Of a stretch of 64,000 nucleotides of DNA, positions 10,444-21,539 are shown piece after piece. The notes below the pieces were generated by a model that was not told the DNA's origin, made no database searches, and worked only from the letters and a program-made list of their open reading frames with translations. Made by a program: the position numbers and the translations under genes. The DNA comes from Heliocidaris erythrogramma. Its lineage: Eukaryota > Echinodermata > Echinoidea > Camarodonta > Echinometridae. Numbering within the stretch: position 1 is the stretch's first letter; each line of letters opens with the position of its first letter. The stretch spans positions 41,538,888-41,602,887 of the forward strand of contig CM046856.1 in assembly GCA_025617745.1 (NCBI GenBank), given 5' to 3'.

Positions 10444-10996
10444 GGGCAACCCCAGATATGGATAGTAGGGGATAGCCAAGGAGAGAACCGCAGCGACAAA
10501 CCGTCTCCAGCTGGGCACACCATACAGCATCCAGTGGCACGGCCAAGGTGGTGCAAGACTGGATGACATGGAGAGGTTGGTAGACAACAGGCTAAGGTTG
10601 GCGGCTCCCCCATCATTGGTCATACTCCACCTAGGTTCCAACAACATTGGCCAAACCGACGCTTGTGGATGTAGGATAGGCATCAAAACAGCCCTTAGCC
10701 TACTCGGGACCAGGATGCCACACGCTCAATTCGTTCAGTCAATGATACTTCCCCGCATATTCTACTATGGAAAGCGATCATCTGGCTCTACATCCCAAGA
10801 GGCCCTGGAAGGTGTACGATTGTCCCTGAACAAGTATGCGAGGCTACAAACGAAACGTGTGGGCAATGCTTCGGTAATACAACCCGACGAAGACAGGGCC
10901 AATCACAATCTCTTTGTTAGAGACAGTCACCTGTCAGACCAGGGGTTGAATATCCTAACTTGGGAAGACGCCGTGAAGGAAGCTATATTGGCCTAA
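10444..10996 (+). pseudogene. SGNH/GDSL hydrolase domain of a YR-type element
   Basis: The plus strand gives QIWIVGDS (GDS with the nucleophilic Ser, about 10453-10476). After a frameshift comes RTAATNRLQLGTPYSIQWHG, and then an intact 142-codon frame (10568-10996) carrying VILHLGSNNIGQ (block III, with its Asn) and LFVRDSHLSDQGLN (block V, with Asp and His). All four SGNH blocks are therefore visible, with one frameshift between the first two. SGNH hydrolase domains have been reported beside the recombinase in Ngaro-type retroelements, and a tyrosine recombinase relic lies upstream on the same strand. No reverse transcriptase remains nearby. The element family is inference; the SGNH fold assignment is fairly secure. 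Confidence 0.7.
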
Positions 10997-10999
10997 CAC

Positions 11000-11690
11000 A
11001 AAGGAAAATTTTATGTATGCAGGTCTTTGCTCTGATCCTCACGAGCATGGACAGAAGAACAGAGGCTATCAAGGCATTATTATAAGGGAAGTGGCAGCCC
11101 AGTAACCTCACATTGTGAACCCTGATGTATCCACAGACCAGGTTGCTGAATACGATAATCTTAAGCCTGATAGGAGGTTAATCTTATAATGAGTCATTTG
11201 AGTCGTATAATTCCCAACACTAGAGGTTGGATCCTGCCCACGGATCAGACAAACCAGTCGAAGTTGTTAAATACAAAGCATCAACATAAAGTTTCAAAAT
11301 AGGCCTCATTCCTTTGAATGAATAGATGAAACATAACCATGGTGAATGTAGAGACATAACCATACGTGCACAAGCACTATTGGACGCTGTGCAGCCCCCT
11401 GCCCAGGACATTGCCACTGTGGTCGGGTGGTGGAGATGTAATCTCGGTCGCACTGCGCATAATACCCAAATGGGCCATAAGGGAATTTTCTCCAGCATAT
11501 CCCTCATAATTATGGGAGCCTGTAGCCATTGCACCTTGCTGGTTTTTCGCCCTTATTACCTCCTGTTCTTCACTGGCAATTGTCCGCCTGAATAATAAAG
11601 TAAAATATAATTTTACATTTTGTCTCTATCTCATTTATCGAGTTTTGTAGCAGTAAAAAAAAAAAAGTTCAAGAGGTTCATTTCTTGACA
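11000..11690. other. Non-coding, nothing recognised
   Basis: No domain, RNA gene or repeat terminus could be supported. Short opposing frames of 89 to 104 codons at 11220-11595 overlap each other and look accidental. Confidence 0.45.
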
Positions 11691-11697
11691 CCATGTT

Positions 11698-12300
11698 CAG
11701 CTAATGTATCTAGATGCTTCAAATCGCACAATGGCGGGAGGCTGGGCAGGATGGGGCAGCTCGCTCATTATGATGAGCCATGTTAAGCTAATGTATCTAG
11801 ATGCTTCAAATCGCACAATGGCGGGAGGTTGGGCAGGACGGGGCAGCTCGCTCATCATTATGATGAGCCATGTTCAGCTAATGTATCTAGATCTCACCAA
11901 ATTGCATAATGGCGGGAGGTTGGGCAGGATGGGGCAGCTCGCTCGTCATTATGATGAGCCTTGTTTAGCTGATGTATCTATAGATGCTTCAAATCGCACA
12001 ATGGCGGGAGGTTGGGCAGGATGGGGCAGCTCGCTCATTATGATGAGCCTTGTTAAGCTAATGTATCTAAATCGCTCCAAATCGCACAATGGCGGGAGGT
12101 TGGGCAGGATGGGCAGCTCGCTCATCATTATGATGAGCCATGTTCAACTAACGTATCTAGATCTCACCAAATTGCATAATGGCGGGAGGTTGGGCAGGAT
12201 GGGGCAGCTCGCTCATCATTATGATGAGCCATGTTCAGCTAATGTATTTATATCGCTCCAAATCGCATAATGGCGGGAGGTTGGGCAGGATGGGGCAGCT
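11698..12300 (+). repeat. Tandem array, 87-92 bp unit, seven copies
   Basis: The word ATGGCGGG recurs at 11731, 11818, 11909, 12001, 12089, 12179 and 12270. Two variants intermix: one with 'gcttcaaatcgcac' and one with 'ctcaccaaattgcat'. Each unit carries the self-complementary stretch CTCATCATTATGATGAG. A 188-codon frame (11704-12270) stays open across the array, but its amino-acid repeat changes frame between units, so no protein is claimed. Confidence 0.9.
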
Positions 12301-12387
12301 GACCTGCCACTCTAGTTACCATCCAGTTGGCAGGTAAACTGCTTGCTGGGTCGAGTTACCATCGCCCAGCAATCACGTTACAGCACA

Positions 12388-12573
12388 CAAGGCCGTACGC
12401 AGCGGGGGGGGGGGGGGGGGGGGGGGCAGGGGGGGGGGGCCCCCCCCCCCCCAGAAATTTCAAAATCATACTTTTTTTTAATCGGGTTTTAGACTTTTAA
12501 ATGACCAATAATAAAAAGCGATCATCTTGCCCCCCCCCCCCCCCCCAGGAAAAAATTTCTGCGTACGGCCTTG
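12388..12573. mobile_element. hAT-like MITE, 186 bp, with G/C homopolymers
   Basis: The perfect 15-bp termini CAAGGCCGTACGCAG and CTGCGTACGGCCTTG are flanked by an 8-bp duplication, ACAGCACA, at 12380-12387 and 12574-12581. Long G and C runs lie just inside both ends, so the whole element can fold into one hairpin. An 8-bp duplication with a CA start fits the hAT superfamily. Confidence 0.9.
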
Positions 12574-12965
12574 ACAGCACATCCCAAACACTTGAGGCAA
12601 AACATTTCCGCCAGTCATTCAGTCACTCTGTCAAAATGCTCTAAATTGTTTACTCTGTACTTTTACGGTAATATGTAATGATAACCGCATATTTTCATCT
12701 AGCTAGTCAAATTGTCTCGTTATTTACTTACGTGCTTAGCTATTCAAGAGTAGGGGTAGTAGGTATGATTACCACACTCCCCACTACCATGAGGATAGAA
12801 ATGCTCCCAGATTTTTAAACATACTGGAAGTTAGTCAAGTTACTAAGTTGTGAAGAAGTTATTAACACACTAAGTTATTATATGACTGGCCGTGTTATCA
12901 TGTGTTTGACACAATACAAAGTGTCAAGTTTTTTAAGCATATTGTTCTGGGTTGAATACTGCCTT

Positions 12966-13175
12966 GTGTTAAAAGCAGATTGGTCAGTGTTAAACATATC
13001 ATTCAGTGTGCTTTACTATTGCTTGTATTCAAATGGCACTAAGTTTTTATCGCTGTCTTCAAGCAAAATTGTGTTAAAAGCAGATTGTTCAGTGTTAAAC
13101 ATATTGTTTGTTATACTATGGCTTGTATTTAAAAGGCATTAAGCTTTTATTGCTGCCTTCGAGCAGAATTAAACA
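12966..13175 (+). repeat. 105-bp direct duplication
   Basis: GTGTTAAAAGCAGATT begins at 12966 and again at 13071. The two units diverge by point changes and short deletions. No coding function is seen. Confidence 0.8.
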
Positions 13176-13389
13176 GCAAGCAATGGCAATTATGAGTCCA
13201 CAGTGCTTTCTTTCCAAAATGAGAATCGCGTTCTGTTACGTCATATTGCTTTCTGCAGTACGCTCAAACTTTCCTCCAATCAGCTGTCAGTGACCGGCAC
13301 AATGGAACCGGCCTAAAAGCCTAAGCTCTTCAAGACAAAAAATATATCCATGGTCACAGTTTCAAGATGTAGAACGTGCACGTCTGAAC

Positions 13390-13511
13390 ATCCGGAAAAT
13401 AATTATACCCACAGAATAGTGGCACTCTGGAATATGCCACCCGAAGTCAGCAGTACTCGACGCCTTCCTCTCGAAGAAGCATACGTCAAATTGACAAATC
13501 TGGCTCATTAG
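13390..13511 (+). pseudogene. Possible LINE ORF2 C-terminal fragment
   Basis: The frame reads TSEHPENNYTHRIVALWNMP, followed by a PPEV-like turn and a stop at about 13509. The 'R-V-x-WN-x-P' pattern is common at the C-terminus of L2/CR1/Jockey-like polymerases. The fragment is too short to be certain. Confidence 0.3.
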
Positions 13512-15814
13512 CTTCCAAAATCAGAAGTAGTCAATACAGCAAAACACAAGAAGTTAAAGACACTCAAGTAAACCATACAATCAGTGGAAGTTGTATTGAA
13601 AGTGGGAGGGCATTTACAAGACTATCGTCTATAAAAATGGAGCCCCAAAAGACAGATGAATAGAGGTGAACTTACAATAGCCGGTTTTTCCTCAGTGCTG
13701 TATTTCCGCTCTGCCGATGAGGAGAGTCGTTGCCGGACTGACAACAAAGGCAGTCGTCGTCATCTTCATCGTCACTTCTATAGCTCGATTCTGTCTTCGT
13801 TCATTACTATTTTACATGTTCTAACCAAAATCGTTTGGCAGGGAGGGATTCATTATCCGGCCATATCCTAGTCAAACAAATTGCGTTGAAGTTTTCATGA
13901 ATCCTTCAAAAGCTTACGTTACGTTGACAATTGTGTATGAATGGCAATTAATCATGGAATATAGTTTCATATTTTAATTGAAAGCAAACGGCAAGATGGC
14001 CTGAGGCAATTTCAAAATATTGTCTGAAATAATGGTGACACCACCATGGGGGAAAAAAAATTGATTAAATTCCTCCAAAAAATCTAGTCAGAAAAAGGCA
14101 TATCAGCGGTTGCAGTTTAAAACTGGTTTGAAATAGACTTGTTGAAAGATAAACAAAACCAACACAATTTTGCCGACACACATGTATATCAAAGAAAACA
14201 ATAAAATTTATCATCTGACGTTGTGCTTAATGGCAGAATATGAGTGTAAATTTGTGATTTAAAGATGAAACAGAGAGAAGATATACATAGGCCTATACTA
14301 GAGAAAAAAGATAAAGAAACTAGTGATGAAAGAGACATGGGGATTACTGCAGTTGCTGTCTTTTATCTTCTTCTCTCTCTCTCTCTCCACGTAGAACAAG
14401 TGCTATTGAGCGAGTATAGCACACCAAAACGTAAGTTACCAATACAGGTACTTTCACCAGGAAGAGATAAAGAAAAGAGATTTAAAAAATTAAAGATTGA
14501 GAAAGTGGATGAAATTGTCGGAAAAGAGTCGGGCCAAAAAGGACAGGTTTGCTGAATAATAACACTATATTCATGAAAACATGAAATCACATTTGCAAGA
14601 TCCATATAGTCTCTGGTTTCAATTACTTTTGAAAACAGTCGCAAACGTGGAAAAATCAGTTGGAATCCCGATACAAAATTCAATTTAATTTTTTTCATAT
14701 ATATAATATACTCTGTATATATTTTCATATATTGGGGGAATTCATACATTTACTTTTAAGTAAATGTATGTTTCTTTCTTCCAGTCTCCTAATCCCCCCC
14801 CCCCCCCCCCCCCCCCCCCCCACCACCATCCCTCATTCTCTCTCTTTTTCTCTGTCTCCCTTTTCTCTCGCTCTCTCTCTCTCTCATTTTCTCCTTGTCT
14901 CTCTCTCTCTCTAATTTTCTCCTTGTCTCTCTTCCCACACCCCCGCTACTAAATCATAATTGACGATTTTAATTTGTCTTCCAGCAACAAACTTCATAAA
15001 AATCAAATTTCAGATGAAAGAAAAGTTGTCTGAAATTGATTTGTAGCCTCTTTAAGTATATGTCTTTCTCGTAAAAGAGTTGTGACATTTAATACCTTTC
15101 ATCCCTAAATGGGGATGTCACAACATAACTTTACCATTAATAGGCTCGTTTACATATCATATTTCCATGATTTATGACTCTAGAAAGCAATTTGCTTCAC
15201 TTTCTCTTTTATTCTTTGTAGAAATAATGCTTATTTTGCATCCCAATCGATAGAATACAGTGTGTTTCTTAAAAAAGGAAACCCAAATTTCTCCAACATT
15301 TCGTCAAATAAACATAACTTGATATATTGTAATACATCATAAAAATAGGAATTTTATCCCCTTTCATTTGCTACCACATTATAGAGCCTGGGACCATTGA
15401 ACTAAAACAATTTTAAAAACAGTAATGTAGAAATTGATTTGCACGCGAGAGCGGGATCTATTCACCAAGGCAATGAACCTCACTCTGCTTTCTCAAGCAC
15501 ACACATGCTTGGACAGACATTTGGAAGGACATGGGAGCTAACTTTGGACTCATATCTCATTAAAGGTTGCGTACATGATACATGGAAACATGAATAAGGA
15601 AACATGAACTATCACTTTTCTTTGCTAAGAGTCTTTATCACTTGCTTTGTTTCTTTGATTGTACCTAATGGAATTACACTAAGGATTACCTCTGTGCGCA
15701 AACTACTTTTGGCATCATTCACTTAAAACTTTTCAAATTTATTCATGCATTAAAGTATCATTACATAATTTGGTATCATATGAAAGAGGGTGAATTGAAC
15801 TTTAACATGAATTT
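13512..15814. other. Non-coding with simple repeats
   Basis: No gene is supported. A CT-rich microsatellite lies near 14369-14390, and a poly-C run followed by CT-rich repeats lies at about 14795-14945. The remainder is AT-rich. A 96-codon frame at 14265-14555 has mixed composition but no recognisable domain. Confidence 0.5.
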
Positions 15815-16162
15815 GTAAAATCAGCACTGATTTTCTTATTTACTATATAAATCTATATACCTACCTATTATGCCAGTAGTCTTGACTACGGGACCCCTTC
15901 GAGAATTTAACACACATGAGTCACAATATTGTGCGCACCCCCCGTAATCCTATTATCCCCTTCGCCACTCACGCGCGTCAACACGCTACGGCCATCTTCC
16001 TCTTTTGCGAGCAACCCCAAGTAGAAACATGTTGCTTGCAAGGTGAGGGGAAGGAGGGAGGGTCATAGGTAGGTATATGGATTTATATAGTCAATAAGAA
16101 AATCAGTGCTGATTTTACAAATTTACTGCAATAAATCATATATACCTACCTATTATGCCAGA
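15815..16162 (-). repeat. 3' terminal repeat region of DIRS A
   Basis: The outer 15815-16062 is an inverted match to the 5' terminus. Around it, GTAAAATCAGCACTGATTTT at 15815 pairs with its inverse at about 16101-16120, making an arm of about 55 bp. The innermost 16121-16160 is the exact inverse of 21671-21710. This inverted-plus-internal-complementary layout is the hallmark of DIRS replication through a circular intermediate. Confidence 0.8.
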
Positions 16163-16226
16163 CCAGCGCCAACTCAAAGACCGGGAGGCATGTTTCAAGC
16201 AGAAAGGAATAGGATTACACCAAAGA

Positions 16227-17215
16227 TTACAAAGAAGACACAGCGGCCTTCACGGTGGCTGACGCAAACATAGCCTCACCTGCGAGAACATCCCTAAGGT
16301 AGCAAGAAATGAAGGAATTGGACGAACGCCAATAAGCAGCCTTCAAAATATCAACAAGCGCCACACCTTGAAACAGAGCCCAAGAAGTGCCGACACTAGG
16401 AGTATCATGAGCACGAGGCTTACTGTCGGATAAAAGAGCCTCTGTGCCAGCGGCCCTAATAGCCTCGACAATCCACCTAGAGATGGAATCAAGAGAGGCA
16501 GGAGAAAAAGGCTCTCTAGTGATCAGGAACAACTGATCATCCTTACGATAAGACTTAGTCTTATCAATATACCATTTGAGAGCCCTTACAGGACACCAAA
16601 CTTTGTCCTCGCGCACAGAAGAAAAGTCAGAAAGCGGACAAAGAAAAATCTCAACAGGACCAGAGGCAGCTGTCTGATTCTTGGCAATAAAAGAAGCCTT
16701 AGGAATCAATCTGACGCCTTTTCTCTCCCAGCGAACATGACCAGGAGTAAGACAGAGAGCATGAAGAGTACTGCGCCTCTGCCCAGAGGCAATAGCTACC
16801 AAAAAAGAGCGTCTTAACCGTAAGATGATGAAGCGAAGCTTCACCTAACGGTTCGAAAGGAGGTTTCGCCAAGGCCTCCAGGACCTTAGGCAGACTCCAA
16901 GACGGTACTAACCTAGAAAAAGAAGGTCGTTTCAGAAAGAACGAGCGAATCAAACCACTTAATAGCGGGGAATTGGAAATCCCCGAACCATCTGAGAAAC
17001 CCGAATGAATGGCCCCGATCGCCGAACGGTAGCCTCGGATAGTAGAGATAGATCTCCCTTTGTCAAATAACGAGATTAAGAAATCCGCAATTGAACCAAT
17101 AGGAGCCTTAGAAGGGGTTTGATTTCTCTCTTTACACCAAAGGAAAAGACCGAGAGACGGGAATTGTAAATTTCCCTAGTAGAAACCCTACGACTGGACA
17201 TTAAAAAGTCCGCGG
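16227..17215 (-). pseudogene. DIRS A tyrosine recombinase
   Basis: The catalytic domain runs 16844 down to 16227 on the minus strand. It contains LVAIASGQRRSTLHAL (first Arg), VWCPVRALKWY, SISRWIVEAI, the box HDTPSVGTSW, and FISCYLRDV with the nucleophilic Tyr. In element C the box reads HDTRSVSTSW, so A has Arg to Pro at the second catalytic Arg and is predicted dead. The N-terminal core-binding part lies in two other frames: MIRSFFLKRPSFSRLVPSW at 16953-16800, and the end of the 670-codon frame, STREIYNSRLSVF, near 17170. Frameshifts sit near an A-run at about 16800 and near 17100. Confidence 0.85.
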
Positions 17216-19088
17216 CTCTATCAGAGAGACCCGACTGTCTTGCAGATACCCTGACAGGGGCCAAGCAGTCAAATGAAGGGACTCCGGACTGTGGTGAAGA
17301 ATCCCCGAGAGGGGCTGCAACACCAGATCCGCTCTTAACGGGAGAACGAACGGTTGAGCCCTTAGGAGGCTCATAAGCTCTGGAAACCAATTCCTCCTGG
17401 GCCAAAAGGGAGCTATTACAAGCACCCGCGCCCGATCTTCCCTGATTTTCCGCAAGACACGCGGAATCAGTTGGAAGGGAGGAAAAGCGAATCCCTGAAG
17501 GTTCTCCCAGCTGAGGGAGAAAGCATCGAGAGCCCATGCTCCCTGATCGCGAACACGGGAGCAATACTTCGGCAGCTGGTGGTTTAGCACCGACGCAAAT
17601 AGAGCCACTTCCAGTGGACCTAGGCAACTGCGAATGCGGCAAAAGACCTCCGGATGGAGCATCCATTCTGATGGAAGACACCTGCCCCGAGACAGAAAAT
17701 CCGCAATGAGGTTTTCCCGACCAGGGATGAAAGAGGCCACGGGTGTGATCGCCATGCGACGACACCACCTCCACAGCTGAGCTGCTAGGGCATTCAGGGC
17801 AGCCGAACGAGTGCCTCCCTGCCGATTGATATATGCCGCCACAGTAACATCGTCCGTGAGAATCAGAACCGAACGACTGAGAAGTCGACTTCTGAAATGG
17901 AGCAAGGTCAACAGAACTGCCATAAACTCCAGGACATTGATATGGGGAAGAGTCCCAAGATGAGACCAATCCCCCGCAACCGTGTTGCCGTTGCAGTGTC
18001 CTCCCCACCCCAACCGAGAGGCGTCCGTAGAAACCGAGATCGACGGGAGAGGGGTAGTGAAGGACCTGCCTCGCGCGAGAAACTCCTCGCTCGTCCAACA
18101 AGAGAGAAGAGACTTGATCCTTACTGGTACTGGAATCCAGACCAAAAGAGAGTCTTTTCCCGGCTTGAAGAACCTGAGGAGATGTCTCTGAAAAGGTCTC
18201 ATGAGGAGCCGGCAGTCCTCTAGAACGTCGACTAGACTGGCTAGATAACCTAGAAATTGAAGCCACTGTCTGGCCGTGACCCTTCTGGCCAGCAAGAGCT
18301 TGCGAGCCGCAGAGACAATGGTGAGAATCCTGTCTCGACTGGGCCGAGCCAACTGATTCCGTATGTCTAACACCGCCCCCAGAAAAACTGGGCTGCGAGT
18401 AGGAACTAACTCTTACTTTTCCCAATTTATTAGGAAACCTAAGTCTTGAGTAAGAGAGACGAGCAAACGAGTCTCGTCTAACAAACGATCGCGCGACTCC
18501 GCAAGGAGAAGCCAATCGTCCAGGTAACAAAACAACCGAAGGCCGCGTCGCCTCAGAGAGGCCGCCAGCACAGCTACAACTTGAGTCAAAACCCGAGGGG
18601 CCGGGCGCAGCCCGAAGGGAAGAGCACGAAAACGATAAGTCTCTGAGAGGAAGGAGAACCCCAGAAGATCGCGGGATGCGCGATGAATGGGAATGTGAAA
18701 ATACGCGTCCTTGAGATCTATCGAGACCGCGTAGTCCTTCCTCTTGATCAAGGGAAGAATGGAGGCGAGAGTCTCCATCCGAAAATGAACCGGAGGAATG
18801 AATTTGTTTATTCTTTTCAGGTTCAGTATCAAACGAAGTTTTCCCGAGCGCTTGGGAATAACAAAAATAGGAGAAAGGGAACGAGACGGCCTGTCTCTTA
18901 CCCTTTCTATAGCCCTCTTTTCCAATAGAGACTCGATCTCCTTTGAAGCATGAGATCGAGCCAGGGCAGACATGGGAGGTGACCGAATTCTTCTTATAGC
19001 CCCTCCGGGGAGCGAAGCGAAAAGATCTATGAAGAATCCGTCTCGCACGACAGAGAGAACAAACGTGTCCCCGGAGATGGCCTCCCAA
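17076..19088 (-). other. 670-codon overlapping frame across DIRS A RT-RNase H
   Basis: A second long open frame lies over the RT-RNase H region on the same strand. Its last portion (about 17250-17076) encodes DFLMSSRRVSTREIYNSRL, which matches the N-terminal core-binding region of the tyrosine recombinase. In classical DIRS elements the recombinase ORF overlaps the RT ORF, so this frame may be the real 5' extension of the recombinase ORF rather than a shadow. Pieces of the same frame stay open in element C (45739-46233 and 44651-45628). Most of it is Ser/Arg-rich with no known domain. Confidence 0.5.
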
Positions 19089-19225
19089 GCGGGGAGAAAA
19101 GAGTGAAGTCGGCCACCTACCAAACTTGGAAGAACAAACGCTCGGGGAAAAACATCAAAACCCAGGCTTGGCCTTATGCGAAGCCGTCGCCTTACCACGA
19201 GAACCTCTCGAAAAGCCCCTGCCAC
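17201..19225 (-). pseudogene. DIRS A reverse transcriptase-RNase H
   Basis: One minus-strand frame from 19225 to 17201, broken by a single TAA at about 18410-18412; element C has TCA (Ser) there. The RT part shows FVIPKRSGKLRLILNLKRIN, DYAVSIDLKDAYFHIPI (motif A), LPFGLRPAPRV (motif B) and CYLDDWLLL (motif C, at 18512-18526). The RNase H part follows with VSTDASRLGWGG, HINVLEFMAVLL, LTDDVTVAAYINRQGG and ADFLSRG. The DIRS-typical tail has LNHQLPKYCS and WALDAFSLSW. All catalytic Asp residues of RT are present. The recombinase frame overlaps its 3' part. Confidence 0.9.
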
Positions 19226-19260
19226 GACTCCCTCTCCCGCGAGAAGGAGCTGGCTGCGGC

Positions 19261-21386
19261 TCAGAAGGCGGGACCAGCAGGCCTCCGCCGGACAGGGGCC
19301 CGCGTAGACTTAGAGCTAGTGTGAAACTGCTTAGTCATATCCGAGATCTGTTTTTGCGCATCGATCTCTCTCTGAAAAACCGTAGCGAATTTACCACCAA
19401 AAAGCGAAGGACCCCGAGACGGGACATCCCGGAGAAGTTGAGCAATGCCCGACTCTCTAACACCCAGTGCCGAGAGAGCCAAGGTCCTGCGACGGAACGT
19501 AACTAAAGCAGCTGCGGTGGAAAGCTGCGACCACTGCAAACAAAAAAAAGAGTATGCAGCAAGTCGGCAATAACCAGCTTGTCACCATCAGTAACATTCA
19601 ACTCCTCCGCCCTGGACCGAAGGTCGGAGAGAAACCCTTGAAAAGCCGCCAAACGCATACCTGACCTAACCTGGTTTTCAACATTAAACCAAAGCTTATC
19701 CTCCACCTTAAAAGCAGCGGAGGTAAGCGGATTAGTCGCCTGCAAGCGACGACCAACTTCTAAAATCTCCGGAGAAAGAGTCTTAGCTTTGAAAAAGCTG
19801 TCTTGATCCTGAGAACCGAAGGCGAAGGCCTTACCCTTAACCGCAGTAGGGCGCTTAACCAACAGCGCAGCCTCAATGCGGTCATACTCCAGCTTGAAAT
19901 CCTCCTCGAGAGTAATACCCTCGGAGGAATCCTGCTGCTTAAACCAACGCGAAGTCGAACCCTGCGCGCGGGCTGACTGAAATTCAGGGAGATATTTAGA
20001 CAACAAAGCAATCGCTTCCATCCCACACAGGGCGAGCGATTGAGGCTCCGCCTGCCCAAGCGATTCAGAAACCGAAGCTTGAGAGGCCGCCTCCAAGTCT
20101 GGTTCCACCCGAGTGGAATGAGACAAAGGACCGCATGGTTCAACAAAAGTCTCCTCGCCAGGCGGCGCCCCAAGGGCCGCGGGAATAGGAGGCACATGCG
20201 AACCCGACTCAGACAAAGACGAATCAATCACAAAAGGCTGATTAGTCTCAAAGTCAGACCCCTGAATAGGGACAGAAGCCAGGGTTGAAGTAGCCGGTAC
20301 AAAGGACCAACCCTGATCCTGAGCAAAAGCCCGCATCATGCTGAACATATCAGCTTGAGAGGAGCTAGCCGGGTTAGCCAGGCCAGACGGGCAAGAGGCC
20401 GGCAAAGCCTTGCCACTTTTTGCCTTCTTCTTGGCCTTCTTCTTGGCTGGCTCGACAAGAGTCGTAGCCGAAACCCTTTTCTTAGAGCGCTTAATCGGAT
20501 TCGTTCGGATCTCCGAAGCCGCTTCGGAAACACGAACCGAACCCTCCGCGGAGGGACACTCACCTCCCTCAAAGGGATTAGCGCACTCAGGGTGTAACCC
20601 CAAAGTCTCGCACAAATCACCCATATTGGCTAAGCAAGAAGATGCGGTAGCCATGGGTTGGGAGCTAAAAGCACCCAGTGCGGGGGCAGACCGAGATGAC
20701 TCGGTATGTGCCCGATGACTACTAAAGGCGTGTGAACCCACTATTGGACCGCTAGGAAGCGGCAATAGGGGAGCACTAGTAGTCACGCACTCGGGTGAAA
20801 ACACCTTTTGCTCCGAAGAGCGTCCATAACTGTTAGCTCGAGCATTCCCATTAGCTGGCAATGTAGACAGCCCGGGAAGTACTCGTTCCCCCATATGGCA
20901 TCGGCCGGGGGCTAGGGTTTGAGAACCCAGACCAACATGGACTAAGCCCGTGGGTTGCCCTGCAGTAGTGGGGCGCGTCTCCCCTAACGGATTTAAGCGA
21001 GTGAACGCTACCGTACGGGAAACAACCGCCCCCCCTTCTGGTCTTGACGACCGGGGCATTGGATTCGAGATATCCAAACCACTAGAATCTGATGCCACCC
21101 ACCCCGAAGCCACGGGCTTCGGAGTTGACAATCCAGACTCAGTTAACGCCACCCGTCCCGAAGCCGCAAGCTCCGAGACTGGCAAACTCTGCAAGGAAAC
21201 ACCACTAGGCAACTTACCCGTAGCCCTCCTCCCTCCCCCATGTACCGAAGTACTCGGGAGAGTTCTGGAGGGCCGAGTCGTCTTGCTAGACGACTCTTCG
21301 GAAGAAGCAGGTCTCCGTGACCTAACTGCTTCTTCTTCCGAATTCATACCACTGCAATAAAACAGACAATAAAGTATACTTTTCAA
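19261..21386 (-). pseudogene. DIRS A gag-like ORF
   Basis: Two minus-strand frames, 21386-19503 (627 codons) and 19539-19261, join across a frameshift near 19540. The N-terminal half is Ser/Pro/Gly-rich with a basic KKKAKKKAK cluster. The C-terminal half (LEEDFKLEYDRIEAALL, then MRLAAFQGFLSDLRSRAEEL, then WSQLSTAAALVTFRRR) is typical of DIRS gag. Start codons are available at 21386 and at about 21347 (MNSEEEAV). The same organisation is seen in B and C. Confidence 0.75.
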
Positions 21387-21539
21387 AATAAGAAATACTT
21401 CAACTGAATGCAGTAAATAAGACTAAAGTTTATTTGGGAGATACGCACAAAAAATTTTCACAGCCAAAACCGTAAGAACAAACACCGAACCCAAAGGCTC
21501 GGTGACAAACGGAAACACCTAACTCGTCGGGGGCGAGCA

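Noticed and set aside
11704..12270. 188-codon ORF as a repeat protein
   Set aside because: It lies wholly on a tandem DNA repeat whose unit length is not a multiple of three, so successive units are read in different frames. No conserved peptide repeat results.
14265..14555. 96-codon plus-strand ORF as a small gene
   Set aside because: No recognisable domain, start context or splice signals. It overlaps a CT microsatellite and an equally long opposite-strand frame.
20950..21360. 136-codon plus-strand ORF over DIRS A gag (also seen in C)
   Set aside because: Antisense shadow of the GC-rich Ser/Pro-rich gag sequence. It is preserved only because A and C are copies of one family.
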